From Daedaleopsis sinensis (lineage: Eukaryota > Basidiomycota > Agaricomycetes > Polyporales > Polyporaceae): a DNA stretch of 64,000 nucleotides. The position numbers were made by a program, and so were the translations under genes. Shown piece after piece: positions 1 through 10,573 of this stretch. The number at the start of each line of letters is the position of its first letter. Position 1 is the first letter of the stretch. Location of the stretch: contig CM066310.1 in the NCBI GenBank assembly GCA_033807695.1, positions 558,001 to 622,000 on the forward strand, in the 5' to 3' direction. The notes beneath the pieces are model-generated. The model made no database searches and was not told where the DNA came from. It saw only the letters and a program-made list of their open reading frames with translations.

Positions 1-915
1 CGGGCCCACCCTGTGGTTACTGAAGACGTGGCGGCTAAGAAGCAACTTCTGGCTGAAGTGGAGAAGGAACGCGCCGCGAAGGAGCTTGTCGAGCAAGGTA
101 CGTGAGGTACGCATTGATACAGCAAGGACTCTGCCTCATGATCTACAGAGCTCAAGGAGGCGGAGAAGGATGCAGAGAAGCACCTGGAGCAGATCGAGGA
201 GCTAGAGCAAACCCTCTTCGAGCTGCGCGGCGAGATCGGCGCGGGCAGGCATTTGCCTCCCGGGGTCCGCATTCTGTCCCTCCGAGACAACCCTGCACAA
301 CAATGGGAGGACCTGAGCAAGGCCGCGATGGACCGCCTGAAGAGTGAGAACGAGGCGCTTCTCAAGCGGCTCAAGGATCTCGAGGACAGCGGTGTGCGTG
401 GGTCCGGCCAGGATCCGAACATGGAGGAGCTCGTGCCCCGCGCGAGCTGGGAGGCGGTCACCGAGGAGAAACACAAGCTCGAGGAAGAGCTCAAGCAGCG
501 CGAGAAGCGGTACCTCCGGCTGCAGCAGGTATGTGCCTCCTTCCTCCCCGCAGACGTCCCGTCCAGTGGCGCTTCATGCGATGCGCCGCAGGTGTTCCAC
601 GCGAAGAGTGCCGAGTTCCGCGAGGCGATCGCGTCCATCCTCGGGGTGAAGCTCGCTTTCTACCCGAACGGCCAGGTGCGCGTGACGTCGCAGTTCGACC
701 TGAACGCGGCGTTCGTCTTCCAGCCGAACGGCCAGGGCGAGAAGATGAAGATGCAGCTCGTCGCGCAGGGGGAGGGCGGGCCGGACGACCTCCCGCAGCT
801 GATGCGGTACTGGGTCGAGCAGGAGCAGTGCATCCCTGGCTTCCTCGCGAGTGTCACGCTCGAGTGTTATGAGAAGGACAAGATAGAGAAGTCGCGTGAG
901 CTGGGGCAACACTAG
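1..915 (+). CDS. MAD1: Spindle checkpoint protein Mad1, C-terminal part (partial)
   Basis: The window opens inside this gene. Three exons are visible: 1-97, 149-528 and 592-915, with introns GTACGT...ACAG (98-148) and GTATGT...CGCAG (529-591); the stop is at 913-915. The product starts with charged heptad-rich coiled coil and ends in a compact domain containing LGVKLAFYPNGQVRV, FDLNAAFVFQPNG and YWVEQEQCIPGFLASVTLE. This matches the C-terminal RWD-like head of Mad1, which sits at kinetochores, binds Mad2 and Bub1 and starts the mitotic checkpoint signal. The second intron is a multiple of three, so the frame also reads through it, but the conserved sequence is only continuous once it is removed. 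The N-terminal coiled coil and the Mad2-binding motif lie outside the window. The head domain looks complete. Confidence 0.9.
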
Positions 916-1575
916 GAATCACTGTGAGGACTCATCTGCACGATATATCCGCTGTTCATATTACTACTGTACTAGTACTGTTGTCGCAGACCATGGTTTC
1001 TCCTTTACTGGTAGAATTTGTAGGAGACATTCATACAAGATTTGGCAGGAGGCGCCACCCATTCCGTCCGTCGAACCAGCGGGTCAGTCGTGTAGCCGCA
1101 GCTTGACTGCTCTGGGCTGATTATATTGTAGTAAGGATAGACTGAGCCAAGATAGAGTTGTAGAATTTGCAGGTCGTGTTACCGATGCGCAACATACTCG
1201 ATTGCTGTTGTCATATTCAGAACAGTAAACATCGGAAGTGACGGTCACCTTACATCAAATGTCTGATCCAAGATGACCTCGCCTACCTTTCCTTACCGAG
1301 TAGAATGGAGCTCGATTTGTTGCATAACCGTATACAAAACTTTTGCCCTCTGACTGGTGATCGTGAAAACTGTATGATGTCGTCCGCGATAGAAGTCGCA
1401 TTAAGCTGGCATCACTCGTTGACAGTTCGCAGCAGCATCGCACAAATCGATAACACGAAAGCAGGAGTGAGAGAGCGAGAGCGAGAGCTAAAGCCTTGAA
1501 AAGTGTTGGTTTGGGAGTGAATAGCGTGAACTGGGGAGGCACGTCACCTGAGCAGTACAACATAAGAGCCTCATA
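916..1575. other. Gap between two convergent 3' ends
   Basis: No gene is supported here. It holds the 3' flanks of MAD1 (+) and the kinase gene (-). A stretch of about 55 bases at 1255-1310 resembles the coding segment at 2331-2385 of the neighbouring kinase on the same strand, with small gaps, and may be a worn relic of a second copy. Confidence 0.5.
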
Positions 1576-2905
1576 CTATGCTATCATCTTCTTCAGGTTA
1601 GTCAGCCCCTGCCATGCTACCGCGACAGCGTCGTTATAAACCCGCTCCATGGTCGGTTCTGACTTCAAGCTAAGTCGCCGTCGGGGAGTCGATGATTTCA
1701 TCCCGGACTTGGATCGCTGCCAGTGTGCGATGGCGTCCTTGACGGAAGGGCGCGTGTTTGGGTCTTCACGCTTCATAATCGCGATTAGGGAGACGAGAAA
1801 GTCCATGTCATGGTATTTCTACGATGCGCATAAGTACAGACAGACCGGAATTAATTGCATTCTGACTCACCTGCTGGAATTCATTGTCGTATAGATTTCC
1901 GAGGGAGAACACGTCTACCTTGTAGGCATCGTACGGCGTGTCCGCGGATAGTTCGGGGACATCGGTGTCTCGCCCATCCTCTCCTACAACATACGACGAC
2001 GAGCCTGGAGAAAAACGCGTAGAGAGTCCGAAGTCGATGTAGAAGTAACGCACAGGACGCTCAGAACGCGTGAGGGGGGTGATTCTATACATGCCATCTG
2101 GCGTGTAATTTCGTCGAACGGGGTGGTGTCCCTCAGGATAGAGCGACTCCGCGTCCATCATGACATTTGGGGGGGATATATCGCTACAGCCGGTAAGTCT
2201 GAGATAGAAGTAATTTAGTCCTCCAGAAGCTTACCGGTGGGCAACGCAGTGCATGTGCATGAAGGCCAGGCCCTACTGGGGCTACATCAGAAACCCGCAG
2301 ATCAGGAGCTCAGCGAATAACACACCTCAAGTGTCTGATCCACAAAGTCGATGACCTCACCAGCGGTATAGAATGCAGGACTGTTGAATGGGCAGAGGTA
2401 GGGCATGACAACGAGCGTGAACTCTGGGTCGTGAGGGTCCGGGAGTACATCGAATATGGCTACACAATGATTGCGAGCGTCGCGCAAGGAGGTCAGGAAT
2501 TGGCCGATGCGGACTTCCTCTGAGTCTTTTGGAACAGATTTGATAGCCACCAGTGCATTGTCTGCGTTGCGTCGGGCGTCCATAACTTCATCTTTCTAAC
2601 ATAACCAGAGACATCAGTGCTCGACGAGTTAACCTGAGAAGGTGACCTACAAGAGATGTGATGGCATCCTCGCAAAACATAGGATCTAGGTTTGTGCCTA
2701 TCCAGGAGGGTTTCCACCCAGGTGTGTATCGTGACCTCAGGCGGTAGCCATGCTGCTGTAAATGTGACTGCCGTGCCTGCCAAAAATGCTCAGAAGGAAT
2801 AAGATCGTAGGCGCCTAACTCGGTAGTACGGGCGGAACGTTCGGCTGCTTCGTCGCTCAAAACAGCATGTCGGGGCAAAGGCTTCTGGTTGGCGGGAGGG
2901 AACAT
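1576..2905 (-). CDS. Fungal-specific (FunK1-like) protein kinase
   Basis: Five exons (2905-2651, 2595-2326, 2272-2235, 2183-1871, 1818-1576) sum to 1119 nt, 372 aa. The kinase core is readable: VAIK with the beta-3 lysine near residue 104, the catalytic loop CVAHRDIS with its Asp near 189, and DFG at 238-240 (YIDFGLSTRF). The HRD codons are split by an intron between exons 3 and 4. The N-terminal block EHFWQARQSHLQQHGYRLRSR and WKPSWIGTN is typical of the large agaricomycete kinase family whose substrates are unknown. I chose the ATG at 2905 because an upstream open stretch looks like leader or intron; a more upstream start is possible. A usual APE motif is not seen after the DFG, which is common in this family. 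All catalytic residues I can see are present, so it may be active. Confidence 0.8.
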
Positions 2906-3393
2906 CGCCTGAGCAAAGGCTAGCAGAGAGAGATAGAGTGTAGAACGTCCAAACAAACGCTTGCGCCGGAGGATGTCGATGAGCAAGGCAACAGCGTGGA
3001 AGCAACGTGGATTTGGTTGATCATTCCAAGAATGGTAAGTAGGTTTGGGCGGCTTGGAACGCCCGTGTCATGCAGCCTCATGCAGCGCGGGCCGCGGCGG
3101 GCGGCAGCACTGCCCATCACGCAACTACTACAACGAGTTCCTAACTGTCCAGCTTCCTTCACTTATGGCGGTCAAGTACAGTATAATGAGTCCGGGAATC
3201 GAGATACAGCAGCCTAACTCCTTCTATTTGTTTGTGCACTGGTAGCATCCACGTTTCCTACACGATGCATCCGAGTCCGCTCTTACATAGAGCGGACGCG
3301 TCGCCTTCCTGGCCGTATCGAACTCCCCCCATCTGCACCCCTTGCTCTTCCCCTTCCCTGTATCCGAGTCAGCACGCCATTCCCAACCTCATC
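2906..3393. other. Divergent promoter gap
   Basis: This lies between the kinase start (-) and the small membrane protein start (+), so it probably holds both promoters. I see no clear TATA box, repeat or RNA gene. Confidence 0.4.
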
Positions 3394-4160
3394 ATGGCCC
3401 CTAACGGCTACGAAACCTGGGGGTTTGTGGCGAGCATAGTAGGCACTATACTCTCAATCCCTCTCGTCTTCAAGTGGATCAGGGCACGTCTGCCTTCCAC
3501 CAAGATGCAAGAGCTCGAAGCCCTTCTCTTAGAGACGGAGACGCTTCTGCGATGTGCCCTTGAGGAGGGTACCATTGAGTATGCGCACTATGAACGCAAG
3601 TTCCACCTCCGTATGTGGCAGTACCGTACGTATGATCGCTCCTAGGCCTAGTGCTCTCCGACTTCACTTGACTCATTGAGTTTCCCATCAGTACGAAGCT
3701 CACCATGGACGAGCTTCGTGCAGAAATCTATAATATCAAGGACTGCTGGCAGGAACTGAGTCACTGGGTCCGAGGCCTGTCCCGCCGCGTCACGGCCGCG
3801 ATAGACACTTTGAGTGAAATCCGCGGCGATCTTGCAGTACGTCAATCACGTTATTGCTATTGCAGCGCGACAACGATTAACCCACTATTCGAAACACAGA
3901 AAAGTAGTCACCGAGAACGGCAGAAGCTGGCGAAGCTAGGTTGCACTGCAAATCCCAAGCTCGTGATCTACTCGAAAGGTCTGCTCTTCGCTCATTCTAC
4001 ACAGCACACGCTCCATATACTCACAGACCTTCGTCAGGATCTCGTCCACGCGACATGCTTCCCATCCTCCTTCCCGAAGCTGTGGCGCAATCGGGCCTGC
4101 CGAGCAACGCTACAAACATCGACCGTGCTATGGGCCGCGATGCTGCAGTTCCATGCCTAG
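3394..4160 (+). CDS. Small hypothetical protein with N-terminal membrane segment
   Basis: Proposed exons 3394-3620, 3692-3836 and 3900-4160 give 633 nt, 210 aa. Near the start GFVASIVGTILSIPLVFKWI is a single hydrophobic helix followed by RARLPSTKMQELEALLLETE, then an amphipathic, probably coiled-coil stretch (DELRAEIYNIKDCWQELSHW). This layout occurs in many uncharacterised small mushroom proteins; no function is known. The middle and N-terminus are well supported. The tail is not: from about 3940 a second frame (DLLERSALRSFYTAH...) looks equally plausible as the continuation, so the last exon may be mis-spliced or carry a frameshift. The transposon inserted 570 bp downstream. Confidence 0.55.
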
Positions 4161-4722
4161 TGCATGCTCAGACTTTGATTAACACTCCTCTGCACCAGCA
4201 CGATGCTAATGCACACGGTTCATGCATTGGCGCGAAGATGGCTGAGCCACTCGCGACAGAGTGCACGGCCTTACCCCCGAAGTTCGGTGTGGACGCCGCA
4301 CACTGTCTGAAGGAGAAACGACATGCTACCCGCAATTTACGGTCCAGCTTCGGAAGAAGGCTGGTTCATCCCCTCGGCACATGCGAAACGTCTGCGGAGC
4401 AGACATCGTCTCTCCATTGGCAGCAGATGCACTCCAATCGCTTTGAGGCTCTCAGCAAGCTTTTCCGCGGCTCACCAATCATGTCGCTTCCTCGTCACAA
4501 CATGAAATCTGCGTACCCAGGACTTACACTCCCTCCTGCATCCGCAAAAACGTATGGCAAGGCCGGGGGCTTGGGCTGGACACAGGCAGGGCATGTGGTT
4601 GTCCAAGTGCAGCTGCCTGCCCGGGTCTGATCGACTCCGCATCCATCTCTTGGTGTCACATACCTGCGAACGCGTTATAAACGGTGCACTCGCTAATGCG
4701 TTGATAACTGCCGCGTCCCCGT
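4161..4722. other. Gap between membrane-protein gene and transposon
   Basis: Nothing recognisable was found. One plus-strand open frame continues into this region (to 4630) but shows no motif; see the uncertain tail of the preceding gene. Confidence 0.4.
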
Positions 4723-4729
4723 CCTCACT
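4723..4729. repeat. Left target-site duplication of the Tnp2 element
   Basis: CCTCACT directly abuts the left inverted repeat and is repeated exactly just outside the right end (13469-13475). Confidence 0.75.
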
Positions 4730-4765
4730 CCCAGAGAAAACCCACCCTATTGAGGGGCATTGGCA
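4730..4765 (+). repeat. Left terminal inverted repeat
   Basis: The repeat begins CCCAGAGAAAACCCACCC and pairs with 13433-13468 in reverse orientation, with four mismatches in 36 positions. The core ACCCACCCTATTG is identical in both ends. Confidence 0.9.
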
Positions 4766-5343
4766 TCGTTTCGTATCCATTGGGGGCGCCGAGTCGGGGG
4801 TCTGGCGGAGTTATTCAGACACAGCCTCAGTCCATATATGGTCGAGCGCCCATCATTTCAAAGTCCGAGTTCAAGAAGCTGTTTGTTGTAGTCTCCCTCC
4901 TGCCACTTGCTGGCAGGAGAAGCTCCCTCACAATCTAACATCTAACTCTACTCTGCGACCTGACTGTGAGTTTGTGATATGTTAAACTGTATTGGGCGTC
5001 AACAGATCTGTTTTGGAGCGAAGTGTCCTATGCGTGGTAGGAGCTCGCACTGCCTTCGTCCGGTGAGTCTCTCAAAGAGTGTTCGTCGGCCTCGATGCTA
5101 TTGCATATGTAGCTACCATCTGCCAACTGTATACTTGCTGTCCGATACTTGTCACCTAACCAGAAGGGAAGCTATGGCTGCACATGGTTCTACGTTGTGC
5201 TCAAAACTTAGATTCTCCTTTGAGGTTCGCAGCGATGATGAACTTAATTCACGTGAACATATATAACAGTGTCTGACTCGCTGTGTTCCTCAGAACCCCA
5301 CACTCACAATCCGCTACCTCACTCCCACCTATCTAGCTTGCCT
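4766..5343. other. Left subterminal region of the transposon
   Basis: Noncoding stretch between the left end and the transposase start. It contains CCATTGG and ATTGGCAT words (about 4757-4785) that recur in the right subterminal region, possible transposase-binding sites. No TATA box is obvious except the AT-rich ACATATATAAC at about 5258-5268, some 75 bp upstream of the transposase ATG, which may serve as one. Confidence 0.45.
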
Positions 5344-8300
5344 ATGGATCCACACGGCCACCCGCACACCTCCGCCGCGGCTGCACGGCCACCTCTTCAA
5401 GGTGCCCACATCGCGACTGTGGTGCTGTCATCGGTCCCTGGCGACAATCCTCTCGAGCCCAACGCCGTCAAGAAGTGGATATGCGACTGCGACAAGCGGT
5501 GCAAGATCCCGCGCTTCGTCACGGAGAACGTATTCATCAGGCATCGGCGCTGGCGCACGACCCCCGACGACAGGCTCATCGTGTGGGTTGCACCGCACGA
5601 TGAAACACCCATTGTCGGCCGCGTCCCGGGGACTGTAATGCTTCATTTTGACCTGTGCTTGACTGTCGGCACTAACTGATCTCGCCAGGGTCCTATGACG
5701 GGGCTTCCTGCCGCACACGGCACCAGGACTATGGTGCGCTATTTGTGCCAAACATTGCCGGAAGCCATATTTACTGTTTGCCTAGCACGCAGCGAACCTG
5801 GATGAAGACAGCGAGTCCGAAGAGGATATGCCCGAATTGGTTCCTCGCAGTGACGATGAAGAGAACGACGACAACGGCGACGACCACGACGACGACGACG
5901 ACGACGGTTAGTTCGTTGTCGCGCTGGTACTGTTGTAATGGGACTGACCAAGAGACACAGAGGAAGACGATGACGCCCAGGGCGGCGAGGACAACGGCAG
6001 TCTCCAAGGCGGGCTCAGACCGCTGCAAGTCGACGATCCGATGCCGGGTCCCCACGCGGCCTCGCCTGCTCTTGGACGCACTCCGCCCTCCTCTCAGGGC
6101 ATCCGCTCATCGTCAAACGCGCCTCGGTCCTCTCCACCCCATCATCCGCGCTCCCCTGCTTCTTTCGAGCCGGATGACACTGGGTATCTGTCGTCTGACG
6201 ACAGCGATCCCGAGATTGGGTACACCGAGGGCCAGGGGGTCCCTTCTCAGGCACGCCGCAAAGAATATCGCGAGGCCGAACATTTTGTCCGTGCCTTGAA
6301 GGCGGCCTCCCTGGACAATTCCGGGTTGTCAGAGGAAGCCATCAGTCGCCTGCGCGCGCCTCCGCATTCGACGCAAATGCCTACCGGTGGAGAACGAGCT
6401 GGGCTGCGGATGTACATGGCACGCGGCGACACTTCGGAGGACAACTACTCAGACAACCGCGCGGCATTCCTTGAGCTGGCCCCCGAATCGGGCATTCCGT
6501 CGTACCACCAGGTTAAGAAGCTCATCTCCTCCCTCACTGGCATCGACGCTCTGCGCGTCGATATGTGTGACAATTCATGCGTCGCCTTCACGGGCCCCTT
6601 CGAGGATCTGACCGAGTGTCCGTGCTGTCGCCAACCGCGCTATGATCCAGTTGCGCTCGAGCACGGCAAACGAGTCCCTCACCGGACCTTTCCCACTTTC
6701 CCTCTCGGGCCACAGTTGCAAGCCATGTGGTCATCTCCCGAGAATGCTCATCTCATGCGGCACCGCGCACGGGAGACCGACCGTATTCTTCCCATCGCAG
6801 ATCAGGTCGAAGTCATTGACGACATCTATTTCGGCAACGAGTACCTCCGTCTTGCACACACTCCTGGTCCCAGTGCCGATGGGACGCCAGGTCGTCCAAC
6901 CATCGGACCCGACGACACTGTCCTCATGTTCTCCATCGACGGCGCCCAGCTGTATCAGTCCAAGGGTAGTGATTGCTGGTTTTATATCTGGGTACTGTTC
7001 GACCTCCCTCCCACGTCTCGATACAAGAAACGCTACGTCCTCCCTGGCGCAGTGATTCCCGGTCCGAACAAACCCAAGAACGTGGACTCATTCTTGTTTC
7101 CCGGGCTCTATCACTTGGTGTCGATCCAGCGCGAAGGACTGCGCATATGGGATGCTGCCGAACGACGTGAGTTTCGATCTCGTCTCTATCTCCTCCTCGT
7201 CACCGCAGACTCTCCAGCCATGGCATACCTCAATGGGCTTGTCGGGCATACGGGTATGAACATGTGTCCGTTGTATTGTGGACGCGAGGGCCGGCACAAG
7301 CCTGCCTTGGGGACCTATTATCCCGCTTGCCTTAGACCGGACGGTGACGTTCACGGCCCCGCCGACATCAGTCTGCGTGTTGACCAATCCCCCCTCGACA
7401 GCATCACCCCTGCCCAACGCCATCACAACAACTTGATGCTCGTGCGAGCCGCGCGCACGGACGCGGAATACGCGCGCGTGCGGCTCGAGACCGGGATCGC
7501 CAAGCCGAGCATCTTCGCCGGCTTGCCCAGACGGCGATTCCTTGGTGTTCCTGGGGGATTTGTTCTTGATCTGATGCATCTTATAACCCTAAACATGACC
7601 GACCTCTTCATCTCATTGCTTCGAGGCTCTATTACCTGTGACCCCACTGATGACAAGGCCACCTGGACGTGGGCAATATTCCGCGACAAGGCTGCCTGGC
7701 AGGCCCACGGCCGTTTGGTCGGCAACTCGGCGCACTTCCTTCCCATGTCCTTCGAGTGTCCCCCTCGCAACCCGGCCGAAAAGATTTCAAGCGGCTACAA
7801 AGCCTGGGAGTTCTTGCTCTATGTCTACGGCTTGCTTCCCGGATTCCTGCGCCACGTCCAAGCTCCCCTTTATTATCGCCATTTCTGCCTTGCCGTCTCA
7901 CCTGTGCGCGTTGTCCTCCAGTACCGCCAGAGACTCGATCTTCTTCCTGCCGCCCAGCGCAACACCATCGAATATATCGAGCAATACGAGGACATCTATT
8001 ACCAACGCCGCATGGATCGGCTTCACTTTGTGCGCCCTAGTCTTCACACTTTCGGTCATATCGTCCCGGAGACCACGCGCGTGGGGCCCGGAGCCCTGCA
8101 TACCCAGTGGACCATGGAGAATTACATCGGAAACATAACTCGCGAGATCAAACAACATGTGACGCCATACGCGAACGTGGGCGAACGCGCCCTCCGTCGC
8201 TGCCAGATCAATGCTCTCAAGGCTATGATACCCGATCTGGCGGACCCAGTGTCTCAGTTCCCATCAGGCGCTATGGAACTTGGGGACGGATATGCTCTCC

Positions 8301-8957
8301 TCCACGCCACGGACCGAGTAGAACGTGGAGTTACACCTGCTGAGGGAGTTGCTATGCGCTCGTTTCTCAGTGCACAGGGTGTGGTGTTGGCAGACCCTCT
8401 TTGGGAGCCGATTGTGCGCAGGTGGGCTCGTATGGCTCTTCCTAATCAACAGATTGCACGGTGCGCTTGGAAGGAGGAGGCCAAGGAGGCTCGAGGACGG
8501 CAACCTCGTCGCTCTCGTATGGTCAAGGTGAGTAACATACATCTCGAATGTATGCTTCAAGTCATACTGACTCGGGATAACATAGCTGCAGGGCGATACT
8601 TTCGCAGAAGTCAGATACTTCTTTCCCATGGTCATCAATGGTACTGTGCGCGGCCTCGCGATGATCGCGCCGTTCTCTCCCCCCGATTCCAACATCCTCG
8701 AGTATTCAAGGTCTACGGTCGTCGCATGCACCTACCCGGGCCCCGATGGGCGCAGGGTCATCGACGCGACCTCCATTGTATCGGTTGTCGCGATGGTACC
8801 TCTCCCGATGACCGCAGCAGAGGCGGCTGAACCTAACGCTGCCAAACGTTACAGCCAGCGGTACTTCGTGGTCGAGAAACCCGGGCTGGATATCGCCCAG
8901 TTTGCCGGACGTGTGGACAACCCGGAGGAGGACGAGGATGGATTCAACGTCGACTGA
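5344..8957 (+). CDS. Tnp2-family transposase
   Basis: Five exons (5344-5634, 5689-5733, 5786-5906, 5961-8527, 8592-8957) sum to 3390 nt, 1129 aa, with no stop. The N-terminus has a Cys-rich zinc-finger-like block (WICDCDKRCKIPRF), then an acidic Asp/Glu run and a Pro/Ser-rich linker. The second Cys cluster CPCCRQPRYDP is followed by the Transposase_21 core: MFSIDGAQLYQSKGSDCWFY, then VLPGAVIPGPNKP and DSFLFPGLYHL, then GFVLDLMHLITLNMTDL. The Asp of MFSIDGAQ and the Asp of LDLMH are candidate members of the DDE triad. A C-terminal exon (GDTFAEVRYFFPMVING) matches the tail domain usual in this family. It would cut and rejoin the element's ends in the nucleus. Nothing shows decay, so it may be functional. 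Confidence 0.88.
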
Positions 8958-9418
8958 GCACCCCGGCTTCTGTGGCTTATTGGGACTCTCTCCATTCGCG
9001 CACTCGTATATATATTTGCCCGTTTGTACATCTCACCTTGTGATCATCCCCTCCTTCTGCTGGTATCTTGCGTTGATATGTACCCTGTTCAGTAATTATC
9101 AGGCCGCCAGACTCATTGTATGTACGATAGGGCTGTACGTTTGTCTCAAATGTCGCAGTGTACGAACCTGGTAGTGTAAGATGATAGCAGCATTTGTATG
9201 TACTGAAAATCTCGCGTTCATATGAAGAATGTCTTTCCGGTCACCGTATGCTATTTATACATGTCCCTGGCCACGAGTGCTCTGCCCATCTGCTCTATCG
9301 TACACGGGAACTGCCTTACAACATGAGCCATCTGAGCCTGTTCCTCCCTGATTATGCGGGTTCCCTAGGCATCTGCGTTCTCGTCCTTGACCTTACCACA
9401 AGATCAGACAACACGATC
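8958..9418. other. Convergent gap inside the transposon
   Basis: Lies between the 3' end of the transposase (+) and the 3' end of the minus-strand gene. It is AT-richer than the flanking coding sequence. No gene is seen. Confidence 0.4.
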
Positions 9419-10162
9419 TTATATATAGACATCGCGACGAACCTTGACCCATCCCGCGGGTAGAACGCGAGGCTTGCGGCGGGCCGTGCGCGTCACCAGG
9501 TCCGACGTGATGCGCCCAAACGGTTTGACCATGCCGCCTTGCTCGTCCGTCGCCTTCTTGGGGATTACTCGAGATACTTCTATCTCCTGCTTGATTCCCC
9601 CGACAAGACCATTGTCCGTCTCCTTCTTCAGCAGTCCGCAGAGGCGGTCTTCCGAGAGATCTTGAGACATCGCATGCCGGGCAGCGAGGGGGATGAGAAC
9701 ACCGTGGTCCTCGGACTTGACCAAGACTTCGTCAAGGTCGGACACCTTGGCGAGCGCAAGCGGGGGTTCCTCCTCGACGAGTGTGGTGTCTGCATCTTGC
9801 GATGCCAGCTCTGCACGCCACTGCAGTAGCTCCCATGCCGGAGTCCACAGTGTGGTGCGACCTCCCGAGATGCGATTGCCGAACGCCGGGTCACTGGCTT
9901 AGAAAATGGGGAGCGCCGTCTGGAAGTCGGCATAGGACCGACTGATGTTGGCAAGTACGGTGTCGATCCTGTACATACCAGCACGGGGCGACGCGTCGTC
10001 CATGTCGCAGGCCAGCTTAGAAGCCTCGTATGCCAGCTCTAGGAGGGCGTTGATGGTGGCCTGACGTTCGGCTGGGAGTGTTTCAAGGCGTTCCGGCCGC
10101 AGCATCAGGCAAGAGGCATGAACGAGCCAGTTGGGCTCCAGGTAGTCGCGCTTGACGTTCAT
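9419..10162 (-). pseudogene. Transposon-borne gene with one in-frame stop
   Basis: A 248-codon reading frame starts at the ATG at 10162 (MNVKRDYLEPNWLVHASCLM) and ends at 9419 (GWVKVRRDVYI). It is open except for one TAA at 9899-9901, between DFQTALPIF and ASDPAFGNR. The sequence on both sides is in the same frame and reads as ordinary protein, with a helical N-terminal half and a charged C-terminal half. I do not recognise the family. The simplest reading is a single nonsense change in an accessory transposon gene. An alternative is a 45-nt intron (GTCCTA...GCCAG) that would remove the stop, but its donor is poor and its would-be branch site sits too near the acceptor. Its start is divergent from the companion gene, 411 bp away. 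Confidence 0.6.
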
Positions 10163-10573
10163 TTCGAGGACCCAGTAGAGACCCAGTGCGATCCAGTGAG
10201 GTGATAACGAGGCAGGTTAACAAAGGACATCTCGAGAAAACGAGAGGGTATCCGGGAACAGATTTTAACGCCAATCACGCCGTCATGTGACCAGGAGCGC
10301 CGCAGACAAAGACACGACACACCCGTGTCGTGTCCTTGTCTTCTTCTTGTCTTTGCCCCACCACCTACAAAACTCTCAGTATCTCTAAGTCCCGCTTTCA
10401 GATGTTCCATTCGATGAAAACAGGGTACACCAATGTGCACCCCATGGAGGTGGCGCCAGGACGCACGGAAGGTCCATCCAACGCTCCTGCCTCCTTCCTT
10501 CAGCCCATCCCGGTGAGCCAGGCCCGACTGTATGTGCATGTTCGTGACACCCTGACCATCCCAGACAACCACA
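10163..10573. other. Divergent promoter gap inside the transposon
   Basis: Lies between the starts of the minus-strand gene and the companion gene and probably drives both. Short open frames overlap on both strands. No TATA box is evident. Confidence 0.4.
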
